From Streptomyces aculeolatus (GTDB taxonomy: Bacteria > Actinomycetota > Actinomycetes > Streptomycetales > Streptomycetaceae), in NCBI RefSeq assembly GCF_020400605.1, contig NZ_JAINRD010000001.1, forward strand, positions 914,658 through 978,657: a stretch of 64,000 nucleotides of DNA. The letters are read 5' to 3'. A program made the translations under genes and the position numbers. Shown one piece after another: positions 7,218-16,059 of the stretch. The notes beneath the pieces were generated by a model that saw only the letters and a program-made list of their open reading frames with translations, was not told where the DNA came from and ran no database searches. Position 1 is the first letter of the stretch. Every line of letters starts with the position of its first letter.

Positions 7218-10200
7218 ATGGCACGCAGCAGTGCGAACAGGACTCCGGTACCGGTACGCATCCAGCGCCGTACCTTCGGCGACGTCATCAAGGCGTTCTT
7301 CGCCTTCCTCGCGCTCGTGGTCCTCGTCGTCGGCGTACCGGGCGCGCTCGCCTACTTCATCGGCTGGCCGCTGCCCGACTCCGCGCCCTCCGTCAGCATG
7401 CTCAACGAGGACGTGACCGCCGACGTCTTCGTCAAGGTCTTCGCGGTCGTCGTCTGGCTGGCCTGGGCGCAGTTCGCCGCCTGCGTGCTCGTCGAGGCCA
7501 GGGCCGCCGTCTCCGGGATGGGCATGCCGGGCCGGGTGCCGGGCTCCGGCGCCAGCCAGGCGCTCGCCCGCCAGCTCGTCGCCGCCGTGCTGCTGCTCAC
7601 GGCCAGCGCCGCCAGCTTCGCGCCCGGCCTCTCCGACCTCGGCCAGCAGCTCGACCAGCACAAGCAGCCGCCGGTCGCCGCCGCCCAGCAGACCCCGGGC
7701 CAGCAGGTCGACACCGCCAGGCCCGCCGTGGACGTGGAGACGCCCCGGGGCCAGGGCGCCGGCGGCGAGGTGCAGAAGGACACCCGCGAACAGGCCGAGC
7801 GGGACACGAAGTTCTACCGCATCCAGCCGCCCGAGGGCCGCCACCACGACTCGCTGTGGGAGATCGCGGAACGCCACCTGGGCGACGGCCGCCGCTACGG
7901 CGAGATCTACCAGCTCAACAAGGACCGCATCCAGCCCGACGGCTCCAAGCTCAGCCAGGCCAGCCTCATCCGCCCCGGCTGGATCATGGAGATGCCCGCG
8001 GACGCGCAGGGCGGCGACCTGGTCGAGATGCCCGACGAGCGCAACGAGGTGTCCAAGTCCGAGGCCGAGCAGATCAACGAGTACGACAGGTCCAGCCCCA
8101 CGCTCGACGAGCGCGACAAGGGCGGTGACGACCGGCAGGCCACCTCCGGCCGCGGCGAGCGCCTCGTGCCCGACACCCCGGCCGTCGACCGCGACGGCGG
8201 CGACCGCGGCGGCGAGCAGTCGGTCCAGCAGGTCCCCACCCGCGAGAGCGACGGCGGCGGCACCGGCACGGACTCCGGCGACCGCGGCGACCGCGGCGAC
8301 CAGGCGGTCCCCGAGGTGCACAGCGACGGCGGCGGCATCGGCCTGCCGGAGGTGCTCATCGCCGCGCCGCTGCTCGCCGCCGGCGTGCTCGGCGCGCTGA
8401 GCCGGCGGCGCCGGCAGGCGCTGTGGCAGGCGGCGTTCCAGAGCGGCGGCGCCGGCCGTACGGGCGCGGAGCCCACCGGGCGCGCCGCGCTGGCCCGCGA
8501 CGCGCTGCTCGTCGGTGCCGACCCCGGCGGCGTGCGGTTCCTCGACCGCGCCCTGCGCGGCCTGTCCGCGTCGCTGACCGAGGCCGCCCGCCCGCTGCCC
8601 ACCATCTACGCCGCCTGGCTGACCGAGGCCGACCTGTACCTGCAGCTCGCCGGTGTGGCCGGCGAGCCGCCCGCCCCGTGGCGCACCGGGCAGGACCAGA
8701 CGTTCTGGCGCATCGACCGCGCCGACATCGAGGGCTACCCGCAGCCCGAGGAGGGCGGCGACGCCGCCGCCCCGTACCCCGGCCTCGCCAGCCTCGGCAC
8801 CCGCGAGGAGGCCCGGCTGCTGCTCAACCTGGAGGCCGTCCCCGGCATTGCCGCGGTCAAGGGCGCCCCCGCGGACCGGCTCGCCGTGCTGTCGTCGATC
8901 GCCGCGGAGCTGGCCACCAACGGCTGGTCGGACCGGATGTCGGTGACCGTCGTCGGCTTCGGCGAGCGGCTGACGGAGCTGGCGCCGACGCGCGTGCGCT
9001 ACCTGGAGGACGTGCCGGCGCTCATCGAGGTCATGGAGGCCGAGTCCGCGCAGCGCGCCAACGCGCTGGGCAACGCGGGCCACGACAGCGTGCTCACCGG
9101 CCGCGCCGGGCAGACGGGGCGTACGCAGTGGGCGCCGCACCTCGTCCTCGTCGCCACCGAGCCCACCGCCGCCGAGGCCGACCAGCTCGCGCACCTCGCG
9201 GGCGGCTCCTCGCGCCTGGGCATCGGCTACCTCGTCGGTACCGGCCAGGAGGAACTGAGCGGCGCCTCCTGGGAGTTCGAGATCACCCGCGACGGGCGGC
9301 TGCGCGCCCCGCTGCTGGGCCTGGAGCTGGCCGCGCAGCGGCTGCCGCAGGAGCAGCACGAGGCGCTCGTGGAGCTCTTCTCGCAGGTGGAGGTCGAAGG
9401 CGCGGCGACCAGCGGCACGGACGGACGCGGGATCTCCGTCACGCGCGCGGCGGGCGAGGTCGGCTTCACCGTGGACCTGTCGGAGCAGGGGCGGCCCGCG
9501 GTGTACGCGCGGCTGCTCGGCTCGTACGAGATCGCCGGCCTGACCGAGCCGGACGGCGAGCGCAGCCCGCTGCTGCGCGAGGCGCTGGCGCTGCTGCTGT
9601 TCCACCGCGAGGGCGTGCACCCGCAGGTGCTCGCCGCCGCGCTGTGGCCGCGCGGCGTGACAGACGACGTGCGCGACGCCTTCGTCGAGCGGCTGGTCAA
9701 CTGGCTGGGCCGGGACCCCTCGGGCGCGGCGCGGCTCGCGCCGGACGCGGACGGGCGCCTCGCGCTGTCCACGTCGGTCGTCTCCGACTGGGACGTGCTG
9801 CGCACCCTGCACCTCGAAGCGACCGACCCCACCAGGCAGTCGAGCCCGCAGACGCGCGAGCGGCTGCTGAACGACGCGCTGGCGCTGGCCGCGGGCCCGC
9901 TGCTCGCGGACCGGCCGCAGGGGCGGTACGGGTGGCTGTCCAACGAGATCGTGGAGGCCCAGCTGCCGCTGCTCGTCGCCGACGCGGGCCTGGCGCTCTC
10001 CGCGCTGCGCCGCGAGTCGGGGCAGGCGGACGGCGCGGTCGCGGCGGTGCAGGCGGCGCTGGTCGTCGCGCCGGCGGACGAGCGGCTGTGGAACGAACTG
10101 CTGCGCGCCGTCCACGCCACCGGCGACACCGCCCGGCTGGAGGCCACCGCCGCCGACCTGCTCGGCCGCGCGGGCGCCCTGCACGGCGCCCGCGGCCTGC

Positions 10201-10280
10201 CGCCGCGCACCGAAGCGCTGCTGGACGAACTCCTCCCGGCCTGGCGCGCCCAGGCCGGCTCCGCCGGGGCGGCGAGCTAG
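7218..10280 (+). CDS. membrane-anchored LysM protein with C-terminal BTAD regulatory domain
   Basis: 1020 residues. Three hydrophobic segments (about residues 24-46, 68-92, 116-140) are followed by a disordered Gln/Pro linker and a LysM-type domain (about 198-258; DSLWEIAERHLGDGRRYGEIYQLN). A long Asp/Gly-rich linker leads to a fourth membrane segment (375-395), then a roughly 600-residue cytosolic part. The end (about 860-990) reads like a bacterial transcriptional activator domain (BTAD; EAQLPLLVADAGLALSALRRESGQ...). No OmpR-type DNA-binding domain is obvious. I chose ATG 7218 because the alternative upstream start (7116) adds only low-complexity residues. It sits just after the pilus cluster, so it may couple envelope sensing to that locus; this is inference. 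Confidence 0.82.
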   Translation: MARSSANRTPVPVRIQRRTFGDVIKAFFAFLALVVLVVGVPGALAYFIGWPLPDSAPSVSMLNEDVTADVFVKVFAVVVWLAWAQFAACVLVEARAAVSGMGMPGRVPGSGASQALARQLVAAVLLLTASAASFAPGLSDLGQQLDQHKQPPVAAAQQTPGQQVDTARPAVDVETPRGQGAGGEVQKDTREQAERDTKFYRIQPPEGRHHDSLWEIAERHLGDGRRYGEIYQLNKDRIQPDGSKLSQASLIRPGWIMEMPADAQGGDLVEMPDERNEVSKSEAEQINEYDRSSPTLDERDKGGDDRQATSGRGERLVPDTPAVDRDGGDRGGEQSVQQVPTRESDGGGTGTDSGDRGDRGDQAVPEVHSDGGGIGLPEVLIAAPLLAAGVLGALSRRRRQALWQAAFQSGGAGRTGAEPTGRAALARDALLVGADPGGVRFLDRALRGLSASLTEAARPLPTIYAAWLTEADLYLQLAGVAGEPPAPWRTGQDQTFWRIDRADIEGYPQPEEGGDAAAPYPGLASLGTREEARLLLNLEAVPGIAAVKGAPADRLAVLSSIAAELATNGWSDRMSVTVVGFGERLTELAPTRVRYLEDVPALIEVMEAESAQRANALGNAGHDSVLTGRAGQTGRTQWAPHLVLVATEPTAAEADQLAHLAGGSSRLGIGYLVGTGQEELSGASWEFEITRDGRLRAPLLGLELAAQRLPQEQHEALVELFSQVEVEGAATSGTDGRGISVTRAAGEVGFTVDLSEQGRPAVYARLLGSYEIAGLTEPDGERSPLLREALALLLFHREGVHPQVLAAALWPRGVTDDVRDAFVERLVNWLGRDPSGAARLAPDADGRLALSTSVVSDWDVLRTLHLEATDPTRQSSPQTRERLLNDALALAAGPLLADRPQGRYGWLSNEIVEAQLPLLVADAGLALSALRRESGQADGAVAAVQAALVVAPADERLWNELLRAVHATGDTARLEATAADLLGRAGALHGARGLPPRTEALLDELLPAWRAQAGSAGAAS

Positions 10281-10565
10281 CCCCCTGCGGCGGGCCCGGC
10301 GGGACGCGGACGGCACCGGCCCGGACGCGGTACGGAGGCCGCATCGCCGGCGTCTGCGTGCGGTGGGGAAGACGCGGGGCAGGGACGGGCCCGGCATGTA
10401 CGGGCGGCGGGCCGCCGCGTACGCGGCCATCGGCCGCCCGGCGCCTGCGACGCCGGGGGTCGGGCCGCCTTCGTCGGCCGTGCCCCCCGCGGGGAGCGCC
10501 TGACGCCCCCATGAACCGCGCCCCCCGCCCGGTGCTCCGGCGGCCCTCCGCCCCGCCCCCGTGCG
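10281..10565. other. intergenic, convergent
   Basis: Very GC-rich spacer between the convergent LysM/BTAD and Prim-Pol genes. I see no convincing gene. Several short GC inverted repeats could terminate both transcripts, but none has a T-tract. Confidence 0.35.
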
Positions 10566-11261
10566 CTACGCGCTGCGCCGCGGCCCCAGACGGTCCCGGC
10601 CGCACGCGTACGCCAGTGTGCTGATCAGGTCGGTCACGTCCGGCAGCCACGGGTCCGACACCGTCGGCCGGCGCAGCCACTGCACCGAGCCGCTCGTCCC
10701 GAACCGCGTCGGGGGCGCCGCCGCCCAGTCGCCCTCGCCCCGTACCGCCAGGTCCAGGGCGGCCGACGAGGCGTAGCCCAGCGCGTGCAGTCCGTCGATC
10801 ACCTTCGCCGTGGCGCCCGGGAGCACGAAGAAGTACATCCGCCGGTCCGGCGCCGCCGCCACCGGCCCCAGTTCCCTGCGCTCCCGTTCCAGCCGCGCCA
10901 GCGCCAGGCACCCGGCGCCCTCCGCGATGTCCACGACGTCGAACGCCCGCCCGGTGGGCAGCAGTACCGCCGCCCCTGGGTGCTTCGACCACATGCGGCG
11001 CAGGGTGGTGGCGCTGGCCGTAGCGGCTGCCTTCCAGTCGCGCCGCGCGGGGTGCGCGCCCGGCGCGTGGCACGCCGCGTCGCCGCAGGAGCACCGCTGT
11101 GCGCCGGTCCCGTCGTCGGTCTCCATCCATGTGCCCGGCACGACGTCCCAGTGCCGGCCCTCCGCGTACCGCAGGGCTGCGGACAGCAGTTCTTCGCTCT
11201 GCCCGCGCGGATTCTCTTGTCGGGGTACGTGCGTCGCCTCTGCTCCCAGGGTCTCCTTCAC
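10566..11261 (-). CDS. bifunctional primase/polymerase (Prim-Pol) N-domain-like protein
   Basis: 231 residues from a GTG start. It resembles the short actinobacterial proteins carrying the archaeo-eukaryotic Prim-Pol N-terminal fold: ALRYAEGRHWDVVPGTW near the start, a Cys/His cluster RCSCGDAACHAPGAHP, then AVLLPTGRAFDVVDI and a PPTRFG motif. The usual catalytic Asp pair of active Prim-Pol enzymes is not clear, so it may be a catalytically inactive or regulatory member. It is divergent from the NsdA-like regulator (193-bp gap). A Prim-Pol protein next to nsdA is, from memory, also the arrangement in Streptomyces coelicolor. Confidence 0.78.
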   Translation of the reverse strand: MKETLGAEATHVPRQENPRGQSEELLSAALRYAEGRHWDVVPGTWMETDDGTGAQRCSCGDAACHAPGAHPARRDWKAAATASATTLRRMWSKHPGAAVLLPTGRAFDVVDIAEGAGCLALARLERERRELGPVAAAPDRRMYFFVLPGATAKVIDGLHALGYASSAALDLAVRGEGDWAAAPPTRFGTSGSVQWLRRPTVSDPWLPDVTDLISTLAYACGRDRLGPRRSA

Positions 11262-11454
11262 GGACGGCTCAACTCCAGCCGTGAGCAGGGGTTACGGGCC
11301 TTCCGGGGGTTCGCCCGCAGCAACGTTGCGGCAGCGGGGCGCACGGATGCGCGGGTGGGGAGCATGGCGTTTTCCGCTTATTTCGCGGGAAATGATCGTC
11401 CTGGCGGTTCCGGCAGGAACCGGCCGAGCACGGCCCCCTGAGGGAGGACTACCC

Positions 11455-12990
11455 ATGGCCGCCAGGCCAATCGAGGCACGCACGCCGAACGTACGACTTC
11501 AGGTGGTGATCGAAGAGGCCGGCTGCTCCAACGCGGGGCTGGCCCGCCGCGTCAACATGTGCGGCCGCGAACACGGCCTCGACCTGCGCTACGACAAGAC
11601 CTCCGTGGCCCGCTGGCTGCGCGGTCAGCGCCCCCGCGGCCAGGCGCCCGCGATGATCGCCGAGGCGCTGGGCCGCAAGCTCGGCCGCGCGGTCACCCTG
11701 GACGAGGTCGGCATGGCCGACTCCCGGCACTCCGGCACCGCCCTGGGGCTCATCTACGCCCCGACCGTCACCGCCGCCGTCGAGCAGGTCTGCGAGCTGT
11801 GGCGCGCCGACGTGGGCCGGCGCGAGGTGCTGACCCGCGCCACCCCGGTGGCCTCCGCGCTCGTCGAGCCCAGCCGCGACTGGCTGATCAGCGCGCCGGG
11901 GCCGCCGCTCGCCCGCACCTCGGGGCGGTCCGTCACCCGTACCGACGTCACGGCCGTACGGGAGACCACAGCGACCCTCGCCGCCCTCGACCGCCGGCAC
12001 GGCAGCGGCCACTACCGGCCGGTGACCGTGCACTACCTCAACTCCGTCGTCTCCGGCCTGCTCGCCGGCCGCTACGACGACGGCGTCGGGCGCGAACTCC
12101 TCGCCGCCGCCGCCCGGATGACCGAGCTTGCCGGCGGCATGGCCGCCGACACGGGCCTCCCGGGCGTCGCCCAGCGCTACTACGTCCAGGCCCTGCGCCT
12201 CGCCGACGCCGCCGGCGACCGCGCCTTCGGCGGCTACGTCCTGGCCGCCGGCATGAGCAGGCTGGCCGCCACGCTGGGCAACCACCGCGAGGTCGTCCAA
12301 CTGGCCCGTACCGCCCGGGAGGGCACCCGCGACCGCGTGCCGCCGCGCGCCGAGGCGCTGTTCAGCGCCGCCGAGGCGCGCGGGGCGGCGGGGCTCGGGG
12401 ACGAGGCGGCGTTCCGGGAGGCGGCGGCGCGGGCGCGGACGGCGCTGGAGCAGGCGGAGTCGAGCGGAACGCGCGGCGGTACGGCGACGGGCGCTGCGGG
12501 CCCGACGGCGCCTGCGGGCCCGGCGGGCCCCGCGGGAGCTGCGGGAGTGCCGGGCGTGCCGGGCGGCGCACGGGAGCCCGCGCGCGACCCGGCGCGCGGG
12601 CGCGAGCCCGCGTGGCTGGCCCGCTTCGGCCGTCCCGCGCTCGCCTACGAACTGGCCTGTGCCCTGCTCGAACTCGGCCGCTACGAAGCCGCGCAGCGGC
12701 GCGCGGAGGAGGCGCTCGCCGGGCTGCCGGAGTCGTCGGCGCGGCTGCGCTGCCTGGCGCTCGCGGCGCTGGGACGGGCGCAGAGCGGGCGGCGCGAGCC
12801 GGTGCAGGCGTGCCGGACGGGAACGCGGGCGCTGCGGCTGCTCGACGGGCTCGCCTCGGGCCGCGCGGCGGCCGAACTCGCGCGGCTGGCGCGGAGCCTG
12901 GAGCCGTACGAGGCGGAGCCGGCGGTCCGGGAGTTCGCCGCCCGGTGCCATGGGCTGGGCTCTTGGCTCACCGCGGCACCGAGCAGGTAG
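11455..12990 (+). CDS. NsdA-like HTH/TPR regulator of development
   Basis: 511 residues. The N-terminal segment (about 8-85; LARRVNMCGREHGLDLRYDKTSVARWLRG) is a helix-turn-helix-like domain. The rest forms TPR-type repeats (for example RYYVQALRLADAAGDRAFGGYVLAA). This matches the NsdA/NsdB family of Streptomyces negative regulators of sporulation and antibiotic production. An unusual insertion of Ala/Gly/Pro repeats (about residues 340-385, PAGPAGPAG-type) interrupts the TPR region. Start chosen at the ATG following AGGGAGGACT. Which paralogue it is cannot be settled here. Confidence 0.8.
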   Translation: MAARPIEARTPNVRLQVVIEEAGCSNAGLARRVNMCGREHGLDLRYDKTSVARWLRGQRPRGQAPAMIAEALGRKLGRAVTLDEVGMADSRHSGTALGLIYAPTVTAAVEQVCELWRADVGRREVLTRATPVASALVEPSRDWLISAPGPPLARTSGRSVTRTDVTAVRETTATLAALDRRHGSGHYRPVTVHYLNSVVSGLLAGRYDDGVGRELLAAAARMTELAGGMAADTGLPGVAQRYYVQALRLADAAGDRAFGGYVLAAGMSRLAATLGNHREVVQLARTAREGTRDRVPPRAEALFSAAEARGAAGLGDEAAFREAAARARTALEQAESSGTRGGTATGAAGPTAPAGPAGPAGAAGVPGVPGGAREPARDPARGREPAWLARFGRPALAYELACALLELGRYEAAQRRAEEALAGLPESSARLRCLALAALGRAQSGRREPVQACRTGTRALRLLDGLASGRAAAELARLARSLEPYEAEPAVREFAARCHGLGSWLTAAPSR

Positions 12991-13029
12991 TGTCCGGACG
13001 GTCAGAGTCCGTACCCCTGAGGAGTCCCG

Positions 13030-14628
13030 TTGACCCACGACGGACACGGCAGCGAGCCCCGGCGCGAGGAGCGCGCGGGAGCGGTGCCCCCCGCGTCGGA
13101 CGGCGCCGGGCCGCCCCCGGGCGGCGAGCCGTGGTGGGCGCAGGACCCGTCCCCGGCCGCGGCAGCCGCGGAGACCGAGGACGAGTCGACCCAGCAGATA
13201 CGTCACCTCGGCAACCGTCCGGAGCGCCCGCAGCCCGCGGGCGCCCCCCCGGCCGACCCGCAGCCCTGGCCGCTCCCGGCCACTCCCGGGTCGGCGGGCG
13301 CGCCGGGCGGCCCCGGCGCGCTCGGCGGCCCGGAGGCCGCCGCCGCCACGGGCCACCCCACCGCCCCCCGGCCGCCGTACGGCGGCCCTCCGCACCAGCC
13401 GCCCGCGGGGCCGCCGCCGGGCGCGGCGGACGACGGGGCCGCGACCCAGCTCATACCCCCGGTCGCCGCCGCACCGCAGCAGAGACCCGGGGACGACGCC
13501 GACGCGACGCAGCTCATCCCCCCGCTCCCCGGTCCGTACGAGGGCCCCCTGCCCGGCGCCTACGACCCGCAGGCCGCCGGCGAGCAGCCGCCCCCGCACC
13601 CCGGCGCCCCGCCCGTGCAGCCCCCGGCGCAGCCCGCCGGCCAGCCGCCGTTCGCCCCGCCGGCCTTCGACGACGACTCCCCGCGCTCGCGCCGCCACGC
13701 GGCGCCGGTGCACACGCAGTTCGAGGGCCTGTTCCGCGACACCCCCGGCGGCCCCGGCGCCCCCGCCGGCGACCCCGGCGCCACGCAGCGGCTCCCCCCG
13801 GTCCGCCCCGGCGGACCCGCCGGCCCCGGGCCGGGCGGCCCCGGGGGCAACCCCCCGTACGGCGCCCCGCCCCACGCGCGCAGCCAGCACGCCGCCGGCC
13901 CGCCCCCGGGCCCGTACGGCAACGGCCCCGAGGGCCCCGGCGGCCGCTACTACGACGATGACGACGACCGCCGCGGCGGCATCCCCCGCTGGGCCGCCAT
14001 CGCCATCGGCACCGCCGCATGCGCCGCCGTCGGCATCACCGCCGGCTGGCTCCTCAGCAGCGGCGACGGCGGCGGCGACACCGCCAGCGGCGCCACTCCG
14101 AGCGCCAGCGCCGACCAGGACCCGGGCGGCAAGGACGACGGCGGCGGCAAGGACGACGGCGGCGAGAAGCCGGTCAAGGACGACCCCGCCGAGGCGCAGG
14201 CCGAGGAGCTGGACGCGCTGCTGGCGGAGAGCAACGACAGCCGCGACGCGGTGATCAGTTCGGTCGCGAACATCCGCGAGTGCAAGGCGCTCGGCAAGGC
14301 CGCCAAGGACCTGCGCGACGCGGCCGGCCAGCGCCGCGACCTCGTCTCCCGGCTCTCCGACCTGAGCGTCGACAAGCTCCCGTCCAACGCCGACCTGACG
14401 CGCTCCCTGACCGACGCCTGGAACGCCAGCGCCTCCGCCGACGACCACTACGCCGCCTGGGCCGACGCCGCCAAGCGCGGCAAGGGCTGCGGCGGCGGCG
14501 GGAACCACCTGTCGGCGGGGAACGCCGCCAGCGGCGACGCCACCACCGCCAAGGAGGAGGCCGCCGGGCTCTGGAACCCGATCGCGGAGAAGTACGGCCT
14601 CACGCAGCGCCAGGCGACGCAGCTGTGA
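13030..14628 (+). CDS. proline-rich single-pass membrane protein with TQ-IPP repeats
   Basis: 532 residues from a TTG preceded by GAGGAG. The first 315 residues are disordered, Pro/Gly/Ala-rich and cytosolic. They contain repeated short motifs of the form ATQLIPPV, ATQLIPPL, ATQRLPPV and a related STQQIRHL. A membrane helix (about 320-342; AAIAIGTAACAAVGITAGWLL) is followed by an acidic spacer and an external helical domain of about 150 residues with two Cys. I do not recognise a named family. The Thr-Gln repeats could be kinase or FHA-domain sites, which is speculation. It follows the NsdA-like gene by 39 nt and may share its transcript. Confidence 0.78.
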   Translation: MTHDGHGSEPRREERAGAVPPASDGAGPPPGGEPWWAQDPSPAAAAAETEDESTQQIRHLGNRPERPQPAGAPPADPQPWPLPATPGSAGAPGGPGALGGPEAAAATGHPTAPRPPYGGPPHQPPAGPPPGAADDGAATQLIPPVAAAPQQRPGDDADATQLIPPLPGPYEGPLPGAYDPQAAGEQPPPHPGAPPVQPPAQPAGQPPFAPPAFDDDSPRSRRHAAPVHTQFEGLFRDTPGGPGAPAGDPGATQRLPPVRPGGPAGPGPGGPGGNPPYGAPPHARSQHAAGPPPGPYGNGPEGPGGRYYDDDDDRRGGIPRWAAIAIGTAACAAVGITAGWLLSSGDGGGDTASGATPSASADQDPGGKDDGGGKDDGGEKPVKDDPAEAQAEELDALLAESNDSRDAVISSVANIRECKALGKAAKDLRDAAGQRRDLVSRLSDLSVDKLPSNADLTRSLTDAWNASASADDHYAAWADAAKRGKGCGGGGNHLSAGNAASGDATTAKEEAAGLWNPIAEKYGLTQRQATQL

Positions 14629-14708
14629 GCCCCGCGAACGGCACCGGGAGGGACGCCGGAGGTCCCGTCGGTGAAAGGGCTTCCCGCCGCGACCGCCGTT
14701 ACTCCACC

Positions 14709-15155
14709 ATGGTGCCCATGCCCATCAACGACATGCCGTGGTGGCGCTGGCGCGCCAATGTGCGCTCCGCGCTGCACATGCTCTCCGACCAGGATTTCCA
14801 GCGGGAGTACTGGGCGGCGGGGACGGCGGGGTACGGGGACGTCACCGACGCCGTCTACCGCCTCGTCGAGGACACCTGGCTGGACAACTGGTCGGCGGAG
14901 AAGTACGTCGGGACGATCTTCCGCGACTCCCGCGAGGCCGCGCTCGTCGACGTCGCCGTGCTGCGCGTGCTGCGCATCATGCACCAGGTCGGCGCGGATT
15001 CGCCGGTCACCGCGTACATGGAGAACCACGCCTGGCCCGAGGCCGTGCGCGCGGCGCGGGAGGCGCACGTACGGCTCGCGGAGAACGACGGCGACGATCC
15101 CGACGCCCCGCCGCGCTCCCTGGAGGTGCTGGCGATCATGACGGGCGCCGCCTGA
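14709..15155 (+). CDS. conserved Streptomyces hypothetical protein
   Basis: 148 residues (start could equally be ATG 14718, giving MPINDMPWWRW). The protein is soluble and helical with a Trp-rich N-terminus and conserved-looking segments DVTDAVYRLVEDTWLDNWSAE and LVDVAVLRVLRIM. I recall close relatives throughout Streptomyces but no assigned function. It ends 21 nt before purU on the same strand, so cotranscription is likely. Confidence 0.78.
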   Translation: MVPMPINDMPWWRWRANVRSALHMLSDQDFQREYWAAGTAGYGDVTDAVYRLVEDTWLDNWSAEKYVGTIFRDSREAALVDVAVLRVLRIMHQVGADSPVTAYMENHAWPEAVRAAREAHVRLAENDGDDPDAPPRSLEVLAIMTGAA

Positions 15156-15176
15156 CGGGTGTGGGATCGTAGGCCC

Positions 15177-16025
15177 ATGAGCGAGTACGTACTGACGCTG
15201 TCCTGCCCGGACAAAAAGGGCATCGTGCATGCAGTCTCCAGTTATCTCTTCATGACGGACTGCAACATCGAGGACAGCCAGCAGTACGGCGACCCCACCA
15301 CCGGCCTGTTCTTCATGCGGGTGCACTTCTCCGCCGAGTCGCAGGCGAACGTCGAGAAGCTGCGGGCCAGCTTCGCGGCGGTGGCGGAGTCGTGGGCCAT
15401 GGACTGGCAGATCCACGAGCGGGGCACCAAGATGCGGGTGCTCCTCATGGTCAGCAAGTTCGGGCACTGCCTCAACGACCTGCTGTTCCGCGCCCGCATC
15501 GGCGCGCTGCCGGTGGAGATCGCCGCCGTGGTCTCCAACCACACCGACTTCGAGGAGCTGGCCGGCTCCTACGGCGTGCCGTTCCATCACCTGCCGGTCA
15601 CCAAGGACACCAAGGCGGAGGCGGAGCAGCGGCTGCTGCAGCTGGTCCGGGCCGAGGACGTCGAGCTGGTGGTGCTCGCGCGCTACATGCAGGTGATCTC
15701 CGACGACCTGTGCAAGCAGATGGAGGGGCGGATCATCAACATCCACCACTCCTTCCTGCCGAGCTTCAAGGGCGCGAAGCCGTACCACCAGGCGCACGCC
15801 CGCGGGGTCAAGCTGATCGGCGCCACCGCGCACTACGTGACCGCGGATCTCGACGAGGGCCCGATCATCGAGCAGGAGGTCGAGCGCGTCGGGCACGAGG
15901 TGACGCCGGAGCAGCTGGTGGCGGTCGGCCGGGACGTGGAGTGCCAGGCGCTGGCGCGGGCGGTGAAGTGGCACAGCGAGCACAGGGTGCTGCTGAACGG
16001 CACGCGCACGGTGGTCTTCGCGTAG
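15177..16025 (+). CDS. purU: formyltetrahydrofolate deformylase
   Basis: 282 residues. PurU hydrolyses 10-formyl-THF to THF and formate, balancing one-carbon pools and supplying formate. An N-terminal ACT domain (residues 3-85; LTLSCPDKKGIVHAVSSYLF) precedes a formyltransferase-fold hydrolase domain. The catalytic elements are visible: IINIHHSFLPSF (Asn and His of the active site) and ATAHYVTADLDEGPII (catalytic Asp). Length and motif order match PurU exactly. The start is the ATG at MSEYVLTLSC; an extended frame upstream is not needed. Confidence 0.96.
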   Translation: MSEYVLTLSCPDKKGIVHAVSSYLFMTDCNIEDSQQYGDPTTGLFFMRVHFSAESQANVEKLRASFAAVAESWAMDWQIHERGTKMRVLLMVSKFGHCLNDLLFRARIGALPVEIAAVVSNHTDFEELAGSYGVPFHHLPVTKDTKAEAEQRLLQLVRAEDVELVVLARYMQVISDDLCKQMEGRIINIHHSFLPSFKGAKPYHQAHARGVKLIGATAHYVTADLDEGPIIEQEVERVGHEVTPEQLVAVGRDVECQALARAVKWHSEHRVLLNGTRTVVFA

Positions 16026-16059
16026 CCGCCGGCACGCCTCCGCCCCGCCGCCGCGGCTC

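Noticed and set aside
7206..10430. 1074-aa minus-strand frame opposite the LysM/BTAD gene
   Set aside because: No domain signal and low-complexity composition; the plus-strand protein has membrane helices, LysM and BTAD features.
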